The position numbers and the translations under genes were made by a program. Positions 43,855 through 56,035 of a stretch of 64,000 nucleotides of DNA are shown piece after piece; the stretch's first letter is position 1; every line of letters begins with the position of its first letter. Source of the stretch: Mytilus californianus (taxonomy: Eukaryota > Mollusca > Bivalvia > Mytilida > Mytilidae); the NCBI RefSeq assembly GCF_021869535.1, contig NW_026262679.1, positions 85,929,143 to 85,993,142 on the forward strand. The letters run 5' to 3'. The notes under the pieces are model-generated. The model worked only from the letters and a program-made list of their open reading frames with translations, was not told the origin of the DNA and made no database searches.

Positions 43855-44166
43855 CTAATAAGCTTTTAACATTTCCAGCCATCTGGCCATTTGACCTTCA
43901 TGGTTTTTAAATCTGAGCAACCAGGTTAGAGCACCATGATCTGTACGTACCGAAAACTTGGTCCCATACAGATACTGGTGAAACTGCTTTACGCTTAAAA
44001 TGATAGCAAACATTTCTTTTCTAGTTACACAGTACTGTCGCTGAGCTTGGCAAAGTGAATTGCTAAAGTAGGCAACTACAGTTTCTTTACCATCGTGAAT
44101 TTGGGACAGTACTGCCCCAATGCGAAAACCACTGACATCTGTGTTCAGAATAAAGGGTTTTGACAT
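43855..44166 (-). pseudogene. Gypsy RNase H domain, 103 codons, uninterrupted
   Basis: The frame opens MSKPFILNTDVSGFRIGAVL, where D10 is the first metal-binding residue. TRKEMFAIILSVKQF supplies the Glu (E51) and VRTDHGALTWLL the second Asp (D76). The domain removes the RNA strand during element replication. It is the best preserved coding part of the element, without stops, and ends where the tether to the integrase would begin. The neighbouring frames upstream and downstream are broken, so it cannot be part of a working polyprotein. Confidence 0.85.
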
Positions 44167-44178
44167 GTCTTGATAACC

Positions 44179-44400
44179 TTATAATGGGCATGATATAAGA
44201 GCATTTTTCAGTTTCTGAAAAGCCATGTTGCATTCATCAGTCCATTCATATGAACAATTTTTCTCAATCTCTTTATGTAAAGGTCGTGCTATAATAGCAA
44301 AATTTTGAATAAATTTACGGTAATAAGAGCAGGTGCCACATTTTAACACTTTCAATTTTCTCAGGATCAGCTGCAATTCCTTCATGTGAGAAGTATGTCA
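44179..44400 (-). pseudogene. Gypsy reverse transcriptase, connection region
   Basis: Minus-strand frames read EGIAADPEKIESV near 44390-44345 and, after a frameshift, YYRKFIQNFAIIARPL and YEWTDECNMAFQKLK. These are standard thumb and connection motifs between reverse transcriptase and RNase H in Ty3/Gypsy. The palm with YxDD lies upstream and is deleted. Confidence 0.8.
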
Positions 44401-44494
44401 AAGAATTAATTAACTGGTAACGTTGGATAGGAGCTAACATTATTAATGCCATTCCCCACCATTGTGTTTCTTCTATCAGGAGTAGTCATGGTGT

Positions 44495-44758
44495 CTACAC
44501 ACCTGTTTCTGTCCACCTGGACAGCTCCGCACCCCTCAACACGCGTGTAGGGTGTGCCTTCCATGGAGAGTAAATGCTGGGCCTATTGCATTGATCAATC
44601 TGACCTCGGAGATCATTTTGTCTATTCTCACTTATGAGACCATCTCCCCCTCCACAGGATAACCCAAGAGACAATTGACGATTTCTTTCATCTGAATTAC
44701 TCTTCAATAAACCTATTAGTGGAGTGACTTTAACCATAAAATTAAATTTTTCATGCAC
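44495..44758 (-). pseudogene. Unassigned 87-codon frame near the 5' end of the Gypsy element
   Basis: It begins MHEKFNFMVKVTPLIGLLKS and is uninterrupted. Its place just inside the 5' LTR would suit gag, but I see no CCHC knuckle or capsid motif. It might equally be a short foreign insertion. Confidence 0.3.
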
Positions 44759-45247
44759 CCACCTAACACACGGCTAAATTATATATCATTTCAAAGCTAA
44801 ACATCATTCTGTACTATCTGTTTTGCCCGGTCGTAGAAAAATCGCGCGGTGCAATTTCCGTCAAATCAAAGGTCAAGGACGAATAAGTGCATATTTTGCA
44901 AGATGTCAGCTTGATTGCATATTCTGACTTCTATATAATAAATTCATGTATGCAGACAAAAGTTCAAACTTTTAGCAGAGAGACTAACAGTCATTTATCA
45001 AACGCACTTTTAAATATTTAAAGCGTGTTTTTGATAGACAGCACATGTTTCCTGAAATTCGAATAAAAGTTAACAAAATGAGTGAAAACCAAATTTTTTG
45101 TTTCTGATGCAACTGCTAATCACTTAAAACTTAGTAAAACCCTGTAATAAATATTAAAGAAGTTTTTGACACCACCAATTTCCTATAATTATGCTTACTT
45201 CTAATCAAACAGCAAATCATAACAACTCATACAATTGCCCAAACAAA

Positions 45248-45861
45248 TGTATAACGTTAGAAGTTGTGTTTGTGACTCAGTGAAAATATGGCGAAAGCAA
45301 TACATATATGACAAGACACAATTAATACAGATAAAAATACGACATTGGAATATCCTTTATACATTCACAAGGGATCATGTAATCAAATAGAATAATACAA
45401 AAAGGTAAGTAAAACACTGACTGAATTGGTGAAAATAATTCAATATGTCCCTTTCTCTCTCATAATTTGGATAAATCACGAAGTTATGTTTTAACCTAAC
45501 TATAAATACAAAAGTAATAATGAACCAAAAATATTTTGAACCCACAATTATATGTTTATGCCATTTTTAACCTCATTTATGTTGAAAAAACCTTTTCCCG
45601 GAAAACACAGCTTTAAATGCAAACAATCATTAATTGAGTGGGGACTTGACTATGTTGTCATACTTGTATCTAAAAATTCCGAGTACAGTGCAAATATATT
45701 TCGAAAAAGAAATAACTTAATAAGAATTGAAGGGTAAGAAAGTTAGTTTATGATGTCATAATTTGCATTGATATACAAAAATACTTTTATTACTATTGTT
45801 CTTGTCAAGAACGAAACGAACTTCCATGATAGGGACAGTCGGTGTTGGTAAATCCGTTACA
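45248..45861 (-). repeat. 5' LTR of the Gypsy element, with insertion
   Basis: It aligns with the left LTR but carries about 200 extra bases at 45520-45722. The minus-strand start TGTAACGG and end ATACA agree with the partner LTR apart from substitutions. Confidence 0.85.
45520..45722. mobile_element. About 203 bp insertion within the 5' LTR
   Basis: This segment is absent from the left LTR. TAATA occurs at 45515-45519 and again at 45718-45722, consistent with a 5 bp target duplication. The inserted sequence shows no TIR I can see and no family is recognised. A 61-codon frame crosses it by chance. Confidence 0.55.
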
Positions 45862-46244
45862 ATAATAACAGTAGATGAAGAAACCATCTACAAATGATTT
45901 CCATTTCTAGCAGCAGTATCTTTACTCTATTTAATCAAGCGGAATTATCTTTAACTTTAGTATAGTATATTTGTAACAGTCTCGAAAGTGTCCATTCCTC
46001 CAAACTAGTCCGCCTCGCTGAAAGGTGTCCATTTCGCTCAAACGTGTCCTTAAAATTACATATCTCCCAAAACTGCTCCCTTCCCCCCTCTACCAACGGT
46101 ATTTTTGTTCGATTTTTACTTCGACCAAACATCTTCGACAATTTTTATCCGGCGATACACATCATAGCGTCTCGAAATAATTTAGCAAATCCAATCATGG
46201 GGAACACAATTGAGGAAGTCGGGTTTTTTTTATGAAGTATAGGA
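45862..46244. other. Sequence without recognised gene
   Basis: Overlapping frames on both strands (45935-46141, 46044-46235) have no motif. GTGTCCATTCCTCC and GTGTCCATTTCGCTC hint at a short degenerate tandem near 45988-46050. Confidence 0.4.
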
Positions 46245-46425
46245 ATTCACTGTTGAATTGTTTTACATTTGTCATTTGGGGGCTTTTTATAGCGGACTAT
46301 TCGGTATGGGCTTTGCTCATTGTTGAAGGCCGTACGGTGACCTATAATAGTTAATTTCTAGTTCATTTGGTCTATTGTGGAGAGTTGTCTCATTGGCAAT
46401 CATACCACATCTTCTTTTTATAAAG
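46245..46425 (+). repeat. Mussel repeat family C, right part
   Basis: TTGAATTGTTTTACATTTGT, GGTATGGGCTTTGCTCATTG, GGCCGTACGGTGACCTATAA and GGCAATCATACCACATCTTC match 16428-16600 closely. Confidence 0.85.
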
Positions 46426-46474
46426 ACTAAAAAACTAGAAGAACTGCTATCTTCACGTCAATGCAGATGTATTT

Positions 46475-46696
46475 TTGGCAAAATTCCCGGAGATCAAAAG
46501 AGCTACTCAGTTGAAAGAAGAAAATAAAAAATGGGTACCTCGTAAAATTGCAGAGATTGTCAGAGGTTCACAGAAAGTACGATGGAAAAATGCATTAAAT
46601 TGTATTTTTACAAGAAATTCGGACTTTTATGCAGACGCAGAGGAAATTGTTATTTGGTCACAGGCAATGCTTGACAAAAAAAAAGACTTGAGATAG
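46475..46696 (+). other. 73-codon open frame of unknown nature
   Basis: The frame is charged, with many Lys, Glu and Arg (for example EENKKWVPRKIAEIV and DAEEIVIWSQAML). Its composition looks more protein-like than neighbouring random frames. No domain is recognised, no splice context was confirmed, and it could be a transposon relic. I do not claim a gene. Confidence 0.25.
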
Positions 46697-46699
46697 ATG

Positions 46700-47932
46700 A
46701 TAAACAGAAATCACGAAACAGAACAAAGAAAAGTGAAACAATTTATAAGACAATGAGACATGATGTTATTCCGTCGAGTGAAAAGACATAGAATTCTATT
46801 TACAAAAGAAATGAAATGAACTGTTACAGCAGCTGTAATGCCGTCGTTGAACTATCTTTGACAACCAGGACTATGAGAGCGATTATAGCTCATACTCTTG
46901 TAGTTTATGGCAGATTGATCTAAAGGAAATGCCTTGCTTCAAAAGATACAATTGTGACTGCAACATTTTGAACTGTGTGTGATTCTAGATTTGCTTGTGA
47001 CTCAAAGGGGAAGACAGCATAGAAAACAGCTGATGTTGTAATATTATTGATTATCTGTAAAGACTTTTAGTGCTCCACGTATATTGCAATCATATAGACA
47101 ATTGCTTAAGACGTGGAACACTATACAAAGTGAAAGATGATATAAGGAACTTTTGCTTTTCACCGAAATCAAATTAATGTTAATTTGTCTGTGCCAAGTC
47201 AATATCCTTGCGAGTTGTATGATGTCATATCTTCTTGTTTTGTGGATCATTGGTTGTGTCTATTTAATTTACCCACAATGTTTATTCCATAACTGCCCTT
47301 AAAAAACAAAAACAATACAAATTATCTGAAACTAAACAAAACCTTAGTCGTACATGTACCGGGTTTACACATGCAGAAATACATTTACTGGACCCATTAA
47401 GGGGGAAAAGTAGAAGATCGGGATATAATTCATAATTTCATTAGATTAACTGCTATGTGTTTCATTGTGTGTTACTCTATTTGTCAAATCTATATCAAGT
47501 ATCAAAGAGTATATTCTGTCGTACAAAGAAGAGATTCAAAACTTATTAAAATTATTTCTGATTTATATATTGAAATTTTGAAGGACTAGTATTCTGAAGT
47601 ATCTTTTTAATGTTTTCAGGTTTTGTGATATATTTTGCACAGTAACATGTCAATAATATAGAGGTGATTTTCACTTAGCATTTGTGGTGGTAGATTGAGG
47701 AGATGGAGTCGTGACGTCATCCACCCTAAATTTTCCTCCTACCAGCAAAATTTTTGTAGTACAGATGATCATCTTGTAATTTAGAGTCTAAAACAAGTCG
47801 CCAACAAGTTATTTTGTATTCTTTCGATTATGAATTTCGAAGCTGTTTTGTATCTGGCAAATAGTTGGAGTTGGTGAGATCTTCACCAACATTGTCTTAG
47901 AGTTTCTCCAGGCTACGCACTTTATTTTATTC
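46700..47932. other. AT-rich sequence without recognised gene
   Basis: No TIR, tandem array or frame of note. A 68-codon minus frame at 47044-47250 is unremarkable. Confidence 0.45.
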
Positions 47933-48025
47933 GAGCTGCTCGCGACTGCTCCTGATATTTTTCGAGTTACTCATCGCTGTTCCCTATATTTCTTGAGTTG
48001 CTCATGTCTGCTCCCAATATTTTTG
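47933..48025 (+). repeat. 31 bp tandem repeat, 3 copies
   Basis: Units beginning GAGCTGCTCGCGACTGCTCC, GAGTTACTCATCGCTGTTCC and GAGTTGCTCATGTCTGCTCC are spaced exactly 31 bp apart. Confidence 0.75.
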
Positions 48026-48029
48026 GAAA

Positions 48030-49280
48030 AGCTCACAGCTGCACAGCAATTAATTAATCATGTATTAATAAAAATTCCTGGAAAACAAAGACGTGGACCA
48101 TTAATTTTTTTCCGTTTTCTTAGTTCCATTATTTATATACTATCAATTTACAACAGTCTTTTAAAAAGCTTGTTAGTTTGAAAACAAGAGTAGCGAACAT
48201 CCTTAAGGTTACTTTTATTATGTACAATACAGGAACCTGACCTCATAAAATAAAAAAAAAAACACGATATTTTTCTTGATTTACCATAAAAAAAAAAGCA
48301 ATTCTGGCTATTGAGCCAACAGTATGGTGTATTTATGAAAATGTTACTTTTTGGCGTTTTTATGTATACAAAATTATTTACTTAAGCTTTGTGATCGAAT
48401 CAGACAGTGACGATTGAAAATGAGCAAAGGTTATGTTGTTATTGTACAGATGTACATGGACTTTATATTGAACATACGAGAATTGTTACTTGTTCTGTGT
48501 GAATTCTTTGTTGATTGAAGATGGTTGTGAATTATTTATGTTTATTACAGCTAAACAGCTAAAAGACTAATAAATAACCCAAGTTTAAGGCAAATATTTT
48601 CCCACTCTACATTTACTGACTTTTAATTATTAATTGACGTTCATAAATCTAAAAAAATTAAAACTCAATTCTCACCAGTAATTAAATACATGAAATATAG
48701 GGTATTTAAACCTCATGAAATTGATTTGCAAGAATATTTTTTTTATGTCGGTTGAATTTCAATTTGCAAGTTACGTGTAGCAAAATGAGATGTTCTAAAG
48801 TGATTCATATGTTTGTATTTTCCCTGAAAGTACTTAAAATTCAGATAAAATTAAGTGGCACGTTTATAACAGAGGATTTTAACATGCTTACTTGCAAATG
48901 CACATGTAGAAACTACATTTTTTGGCTCACCTGATATTTTACCGTGATAAAGCCAGCAGCAAAAACCAAAAGTCCTGTATTCTATATTTCTCTAATTCTT
49001 TGTCAATTTATCCCTTTCTGCACCTATTGTATAAAAAAAATTTAATCAACGTGTGGTTCGTTTGATCTCAGTTCTTCATTGGTTAAAATCCGATTATGAC
49101 GTCGAATGTTCTTGCTTTCCTCTGAATTTCCTATTGTGACGGCATGAAAAAAGGCGACCATGCCTGATGAGGTCACACAGAAAGAACACATCTTTTTGCA
49201 GATCATTCGAAAAGCAGGAAAAAATTTGCCTGCGTATTGTTTGAAAATCATTAGAGAAACAGATTCCACCACTCAAATCT
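48030..49280. other. AT-rich sequence without recognised gene
   Basis: Only A-runs near 48250 and 48287. Frames at 48752-48934 and 49042-49303 have no motif. Confidence 0.45.
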
Positions 49281-49404
49281 CGTGTAATACGATATTTATC
49301 CACTCTCGACAGTTACATTTTAAATATTTAAAACGCTCGGCGAGCCTCGCGTTTTAAATTTGAAAATTTAACTGTCTCGAGTGGATAAATATCGTATCAC
49401 ACTC
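49281..49404. mobile_element. Palindromic MITE, about 57 bp arms
   Basis: TACGATATTTATCCACTCTC is mirrored by GAGTGGATAAATATCGTA. Pairing continues through GACAGTTA / TAACTGTC and TTTAAAACGC / GCGTTTTAAA around the centre TCGGCGAGCCTC. Confidence 0.85.
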
Positions 49405-49601
49405 GATGCAGTGGTAGAATCTATATATATATAATTGTTGATAATTATATAATGTTTATTGTGAAATTTTGGTTTCAATGCTATATTAATACATTTTAGA
49501 TTTCAAATTGTTGTTCCAATTTCTAGCCAAGGGAAACAAACTGTTCCTAAATTGATGAAATACAATAGATAGATACAGAAATAGGGTTAGGTTTGTTAAG
49601 A

Positions 49602-49730
49602 CTTGGTCGAGTATGGTTCAGACTAGGTTAAGCATGGTGCAGACTAGGTCGAGCATGGTTCAGACTTGGTCGAGAATGATCAAGGCTTGGTCGAGTATGG
49701 TTCAGACACTTATCAAATGGTTAATTTCTG
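49602..49730 (+). repeat. 21 bp tandem repeat, about 5-6 units
   Basis: Units of the form GACTTGGTCGAGTATGGTTCA repeat with substitutions. The 21 bp period gives a 7-residue repeat (MVQTRSS-like) in the 64-codon frame at 49613-49807. Degenerate GTCGAGT words continue to about 49840. Confidence 0.75.
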
Positions 49731-49859
49731 GTCGAGTGCAAGTTCAGACTGTTAAGTATGGTTCAGAATATAGTCGAGTAATATCAAGTAAATTTCAAAC
49801 CAATTAAGACTGGTCGAGTAAAAACCAGTACAGTCGAGTGCAGATAAAGGCCATTTCAG

Positions 49860-52171
49860 ACTTTTACTGGTTTGTAGTGATATGAATGGCGTTCTACTAA
49901 AAGGAAGAAAATTAAGATCCTTGTTTCGGGATTTGCTTCATCGATTAAAGGTTAGAATGGATTAATGCAAAAACATATATTTCTTTTTCGATAAATATCA
50001 TTATATACACATAAAACCGTACGTCATTTTTTTTATATATATAAGAAACAAGTTTCTAGACTAAGAACGATTAAGCGCATGACATGTTGTATAGACCTTT
50101 GTCTACTGTTGAAGACAATATTTCTAGATGTATTTTAGTTTTCTATGTCGTTAGGTTGCTACATGTATCTCATTTAAGTAGATTCGTACACATGTTTTTA
50201 TTATTCGTATATTTTTTTTTTGTGAATCGACATATACTAGTAGTATAAATTTATTGATTTTTTTTCAGAGAATTTTCTAAAGGAACAAAAAAGAATTACG
50301 TTTTCAACAGACATGCAGCAGTCGACGTTGACTGTTTTTGTATACATGTATATAATGTTGTAGCCGACTTGGATTGTCTGTGACGTAAAGGAACCAATTG
50401 ACAACACAAACAGCGCCATCGTGGTGAAGGCGGTTTGGATTACTTAACTGCCAACGACAATTTCTTCTAAGATTAGATAAGAACATGTATCCAACACGCC
50501 TGTAGTAATTTGGTTTGTCAGTCTTGTGGCAGTAATATTGGTCAAGCCTTGAACAGTGAATAAACCAGAAGATAATCTTGGACTTGAATATATGCTAGAT
50601 CCAACTGTGTTCCAATTTATTTGATATGAGGGTGTTTGATTGGTTGAAACTGTTCATTGGAAAGACTGTCATGTATAGGAAAGGACACGGAATAGAGATT
50701 TAATGTTATTGGATACTATCACCAGGGATGGTAAGATGTTGGAAAGGTCTTTTGGAAATAAATCACAGAAAAAGGTTAAATGAGCACGTTTGGAGCTGCA
50801 AGAGCAGCCACAAAGCTGTGACACTATGACTTTCAGACTTAAGCAGCAATACATTTAATTGGTCAACTCATGGGACAGCTTCAATTCATCCTTCTTGTTC
50901 ACGAAATTGTAAAAATATTAAAAAATATAGATTTTCGTTCAAGCATGAGCAGTAGTCCCATCCAAGATGGCAGGACGCATAAACCACTTCCAGTCAGATC
51001 ACTTTTCCCGTCACGCATCTCCTATGTCCGATTGATAATGTCATCGTATTGTTCGAACCCCTCATTTATACTGAACTGTCCAGATAAACTACGCATTTTA
51101 ATAAAAATATATATTCCCTCCAAACTTAATATTCTTCATTTTAAACAACGATGAAACAACGTAAGTGAAAAACAGAAATGTGGAAAAGAGACAACTATTC
51201 AAATGACGTGGATTTAAGCAATTATAGTTTACCGCTATAATTAGTTCATTTAGAAATTAAAGTATGTTCAATTGTGATTAGTTTCATATATTATGCCCAA
51301 AAGAGAGACGAAACACTAACATTTTACTTTCTGATATATAATATATATGTGTGTTTATATACCTAAATTGATTAAAATTACTTATTCATGAGATTTCTTA
51401 TATTTTTTAAAGGTTTCGTAAGGCGTATGGGTCATTAATTTTTAATCTACACAAAATTTTCTGTGTATATTTCCAGATTGATAAAATATTATTTGAGCCA
51501 CCAACATGCCACTGCTTAATAGTAAACAAAGATGTGTTTTGAATGTTAATCCATTAGATATCTTGATTTTCGTGGTTGGTATTGATTTAAAAAAAAAATC
51601 TAAAATATAAGCAAAAATGAAATTATTTTGCCTCAATAAAAAAAGACAAACATAATTGCCTGCATTTTTAATGCATCTGTTGATTAATTATTAGCAATTA
51701 TTTCACCTTCCTGATAAGTCACGTAATATTAATTGTTCAAATGACGAAGCATATTTAGTGTACTTTAATTAGCAATTTTCTTAATGCCAGAATATAAGGA
51801 TCGCCTTTATCAATTTTTAATTATCTGTTAAAAAACTAAGGATATCCATAAGCACTTGTCACTACTGTTCTATAAAAATCAAAATCCAGCACATATACCT
51901 GTTGGCATATCAACCATGTATTGCATTATATACTTCGCCTCTCTTTTGCACGTCATTGATTTTGTCAATTCTTTACAAAGGTCATGCATGCATGCATTTT
52001 TAAATATTACGTCCAGCTGAGGTAAATGACACCGGGAAAACTAAAAAAAAAAAGAATTTGCCAAGTCTAGTGACTTGAAGTTAAAAAGCATGGATGTTTT
52101 TTGTTTTTGTTTTTGTTTTGGAGTAAAACTAACTTAATTCTCCTGTTTGCCATGTAAATGGATAAACGTAG
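49860..52171. other. Sequence without recognised gene
   Basis: Mildly GC-richer stretches at 50300-50640 and 50660-51070 could be decayed coding or repeat DNA, but no domain is readable on either strand. At 51170-51235, GAGACAACTATTCAAATGAC may be a tiny reverse fragment of family C. A 94-codon plus frame (50870-51154) is unassigned. Confidence 0.4.
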
Positions 52172-52400
52172 ATTTTGTGTATACGTCACCGAGACAAGGA
52201 CAAAAACTAACTAAAGACATCTATAGGGTAACACACAGTAAAATGTTACGTTTTTGTGTATATGTCATTGAGACAACGACAATAACTAACTAAAGACATC
52301 TATACAGTAACACACAGTAAAATATTACGTTGTTGTGTATGCGTCATTGAGACAACGACAATAACTAACTAAAGACATCTTTAGGGTAACACCCAGTAAA
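52172..52400 (+). repeat. 79 bp tandem repeat, 3 copies
   Basis: TTTTGTGTATACGTCACCGA, its variant at 52252 and its variant at 52331 recur at exactly 79 bp spacing. Each contains TAACTAACTAAAGACATCT and ends near GTAACAC(A/C)CAGTAAA. Units 2 and 3 are closer to each other than to unit 1. Confidence 0.85.
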
Positions 52401-53545
52401 TTAGACAGGTGTCTTTAAAATATGTCATGCTCTAAATCTAAATATTCCAGAATCTTTAGTATACTACAGGGTCGTTTTATAAGAACATATTTGTTCTACA
52501 GCCACGTTACAGAGTGAACACAAGATATGGTACGTAAACTGATACATTTAAAAAGAGTGAAAACATAACAAGGGATTACCACAAACCACAAGATAATTCA
52601 CAGGCAACACCACAAAGCTAGGGATGAGGTCGTATTCACGATAACATCAAACTGAGATGATTTCAATTTAGAAATTATTAATTTTCCTCACCTTAGCAGC
52701 AATATACCAATTTCACTCGCGTATGGAGTAGATATTTCTCAACTCATACAATATTCAAGATCTTACAGCGGCTACTCAGACTTTGTAAACGTCATCGGTG
52801 TCTGAGCAAAAAATTAACGAGCCAGGATTTTGTCTAAGTATCTCGTCTTTTTTCTCAAAAAGTTCATCGGAAAGTACCAAGTCCTAATAGATAAATGTTC
52901 AGTGTCTATTCACAAATAATACAATATGGTCTGGAGTTATAGATTCTAGGTGCTGAAATAGTGTATCTTTTTATTTACCTTTCAGTTTTCTCTTTATTTT
53001 TTTCGTGCTATTATATTTCTTTTGGTCGTTTGACTTTTGACGTCACTCGGTATGTATGCATCCCGCTGATGGATTTTTGACCTTCGGCGTTCCTGGTACA
53101 GGTGCGTCCTGAGATGAGATTCGGTTGCAAGAGACTTTCAGTGTTGTTTCCTGTTGTATTTATATTTTACTTAATTTGTACTTAATCGAGAAAGTGTATA
53201 CTACATACGGTATGTACTATGACATTTTTTTTATCGGAGTCGTTTGTCAAGTCACTAACAACGACAAAAACATTTTTTTACGTCCTTTTTAAATTTACTA
53301 TCAACTACAACTTTTTTTTGTTGGCGTCTTTGTTAGATATATAATTATCTGTTTGTTTGAATTTTTAAGTCAGTTGTGTTGTATGTCTGTGATGTATGTT
53401 TAAACATTTTGTCTGCTGGATCACAATTATTTTCACATTTACCTACTATGTCTGTTCGGGTTGCTCACCTAATTTTATAATAATATTAGTAACGGAACTG
53501 TAACCTTAGAGGTGTGGCGAGTTATCAAACCGGGGTAAACTCACC
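52401..53545. other. Sequence without recognised gene
   Basis: No frame above 60 codons and no structure beyond T-runs. Confidence 0.45.
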
Positions 53546-53820
53546 ATTTTTCTTCGTAAATGTCTGTACCAAGTCAGAAATTTGACAGTTGTGTTCCAGT
53601 CGTTCCGTTGATTGATAACGCTTGTTTTTGTCAGTTTTTATGGACTTCCCCTTTTTGAATTTACCTTGGGGTTCGGTATTTTTGCTGGACCTTTTTTCTG
53701 ATACCAACACTGCCTCAGGTTTACGGTATCGATTACAAATTGGTTTAGTGTCAGTATCTAGGAGACATAGCTCAGATGTGTTCACAATCTTTCTTGGAGA
53801 TGTATAAATACGCAACCTAA
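53546..53820 (+). repeat. Mussel dispersed repeat (type 'AAATGTCTGTACCAAGTCAG')
   Basis: AAATGTCTGTACCAAGTCAG, TTTATGGACTTCCCC and TTGGGGTTCGGTATTTTTGC match a family I recognise in mussels. The 96-codon minus frame at 53525-53815 lies on it and is not a gene. Confidence 0.65.
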
Positions 53821-53829
53821 TCAGCAGTC

Positions 53830-54640
53830 GGAATTGAGTTCTTTATACCGATGAATCCTGTCAAGCTCCATGTACGTTAAAACCATTGGAATAACTATTT
53901 GATGGATTTGTAGATAGCATTTTACAAGGCAAAATGTCTACCTTAACCAACGTTGATCAAAGCCTAAATATACTTCTCAAAAACGTTTATCAACACCATT
54001 TCTGACCGACATAAAGTTAATCAATATCCAAATTCTCATTTCAAGTTTGCGTTTTCTTTATCTTTAATCATTTGTGCATTCAAAAGTACTACTTTGTGTT
54101 GGTCATATTTCAAACCGCTTCACTGTTTGTAAAAGAGGGAAGAAAGATGGAAGAAAGTAAACTACCAGGCCTCGCTCACAATTCGAACAATGTTTTTCAC
54201 AACTGACAAAGTGGTGAATTTGATGGTTTAATTGATTACATATAAACAGAAAGTAACGTTTTCCTCGCTAAAAAACAAATTTAAATCGAGAGGGGCACTT
54301 TTTACCCCCCCGCCCCCCCCCCCCCAATTTTTATCATATATTTTTATTTTTTTTATTTATGTTTTCTTCTTTGATCATTTCAACATCCTTTAAAAAATAG
54401 GAATGCTGTTATTTCGAGATCATTGTGAGCAATTTCTACAAATAAATGAGCCTTTAAAGTTTGACCCTCATTAATCTCAATGGAAGTGTTGCAAAACTTT
54501 CTTTGTGTAGTATATTTTGGAAATAAAAAAAAATGCAAACGTTTAAGTGCTGAAAAAATCAAAAAGAACCAAAAATTATGCCAAATCCGGAAAAGGAATT
54601 AGAGATATGCAATGAAATAAGCAGGTTATAAAATGTGTGT
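53830..54640. other. AT-rich sequence with C-run
   Basis: A C-rich homopolymer with one G lies at 54307-54326. No gene is recognised. Confidence 0.45.
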
Positions 54641-54815
54641 GTACGAATCGCTCTTTAGGATAAACCCTCATCAGGAACGCCCAAACTATGACATTAACGC
54701 TGTAATGTTAGGAGCTGTATGACCAAAAAGCACCTGAACAGAAAAGCCAAATTCATATAAGGTCAACTTTAGCTGAAGAAGTTGGAACCATAGTTTCTTA
54801 ATAATTTCTGAAATT
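54641..54815 (+). repeat. Mussel repeat family B, diverged copy
   Basis: GATAAACCCTCATCAGGAAC, GACCAAAAAGCACCTGAACA and GGTCAACTTTAGCTGAAGAA follow the family order of 38055-38255. Confidence 0.7.
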
Positions 54816-54904
54816 AAGAATTTCAAATTAGTATGTTCTAATTTTTCATTTAAAATACAATTTCTGATGTATTCTCTTTAAAAAAAAACCAGACAAACAC
54901 ACCA

Positions 54905-54990
54905 TACAGTTAAAGAGATGTGATAATATAATTGTCATTGAGACAACTATCCACTAAGAAACGCCAAACCCCCCAACCCTAACAAAAGAA
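54905..54990 (-). repeat. Reverse fragment of family C-like repeat
   Basis: TTGTCATTGAGACAACTATC and CCACTAAGAAACGCC resemble the reverse of the family C 3' end. The fragment is short. Confidence 0.45.
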
Positions 54991-56035
54991 AAATAAAACA
55001 AACAAGGTATCAATCTAAGAATATCGCAGATACTGAAAATGGCTACAAGCCAATTCAACAAATAATTAACCATGTTAACTCTCTCTTTGTTTTGAAATAA
55101 CCAAAGGAATATGAAAGTCACGAGTATCCTACATGCGATCTGCACAGGTTATATTTAATTAATATTCAAAAATATTCCATATTTCATCTTAAATTTTTGT
55201 TCATTAATGCCAGAGTAAGTGAAACTATTGCCAGTCTTCAAGATTACTATGAAAACTTAAGCATTTGATTATTTTTTAAATGAGATGTGACGTCTTATCT
55301 CGATTAAAGAAAAACTGTTAAATCAAGTGTCAATATGCGTACTTCAATTTCTATGTGCTAACGTAGATAGCGTAAAAGTAATGAATATCACATTACCGGT
55401 TTAATTGTATTTCAATCAAATGTGACAGGATTATCATATCAATTTTGTAGGACAAATAAACTACCATAAGTCTAACCAGATATTTCTTGCGTGTAGGTAT
55501 AACGTATTTGAAAAATGTATACTAGTATAGATTTATAAAATTGTTAATAAGAAATGTAACTAAAAGTCTGCAACTTGTATTTACATAAACTATACAGATA
55601 TTGTTTTTGTCTGTTATCAAACACATCGCCGTAACGTCTTCCGTTCAGTCACAATGAAATTAAAACTACGAAATACCTTGTGTAAACAAATAGTAAGTTG
55701 CATAATCTGGCTTTTAATTGTTTTAGCGATGCCTTTGAAGCTATAAATTATATCCAGTGCGTTGTCAGTTGTACCAAACTATTGTTTACGTTATTCTATT
55801 TTTTATGGTTTTGATCAGATTCAGCATCTGTTCTTCTTTTGTTTAACTTTTGCTTCATATAAACATTCATATATATAAGACAGGATTGAAACGGTAAAGT
55901 TGTTCACACCCTTGAGAAGCATAGCCATTACGGTTGTTTTTCCGTTCGTTTTGCTGTGTGGAATGTTTAAATACTCAACCACGTCCGGTCGGAATTGGGA
56001 ATTTAATATCATTTGAGTTGAAAGGACTCGGTGCG
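54991..56035. other. AT-rich sequence without recognised gene
   Basis: Nothing supported. The 63-codon frame at 55821-56012 is unremarkable. Confidence 0.45.

Larger units (their letters stand above)
40470..45861 (-). mobile_element. Ty3/Gypsy LTR retrotransposon, decayed
   Basis: Both long terminal repeats are present (40470-40891 and 45248-45861). Between them the minus strand reads, from right to left, a reverse transcriptase tail, RNase H, integrase zinc-binding and catalytic parts, and an integrase C-terminal region. This RT-RNase H-integrase order is diagnostic of Ty3/Gypsy. Only about 860 bp lie between the 5' LTR and the reverse transcriptase tail, so most of gag, protease and reverse transcriptase is deleted. 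Stops and frameshifts occur throughout. A clear 5 bp target duplication was not found. Confidence 0.9.

Noticed and set aside
50280..51154. Possible decayed coding exons on either strand
   Set aside because: GC rises slightly and short frames exist, but no motif could be recognised, so no feature is claimed.
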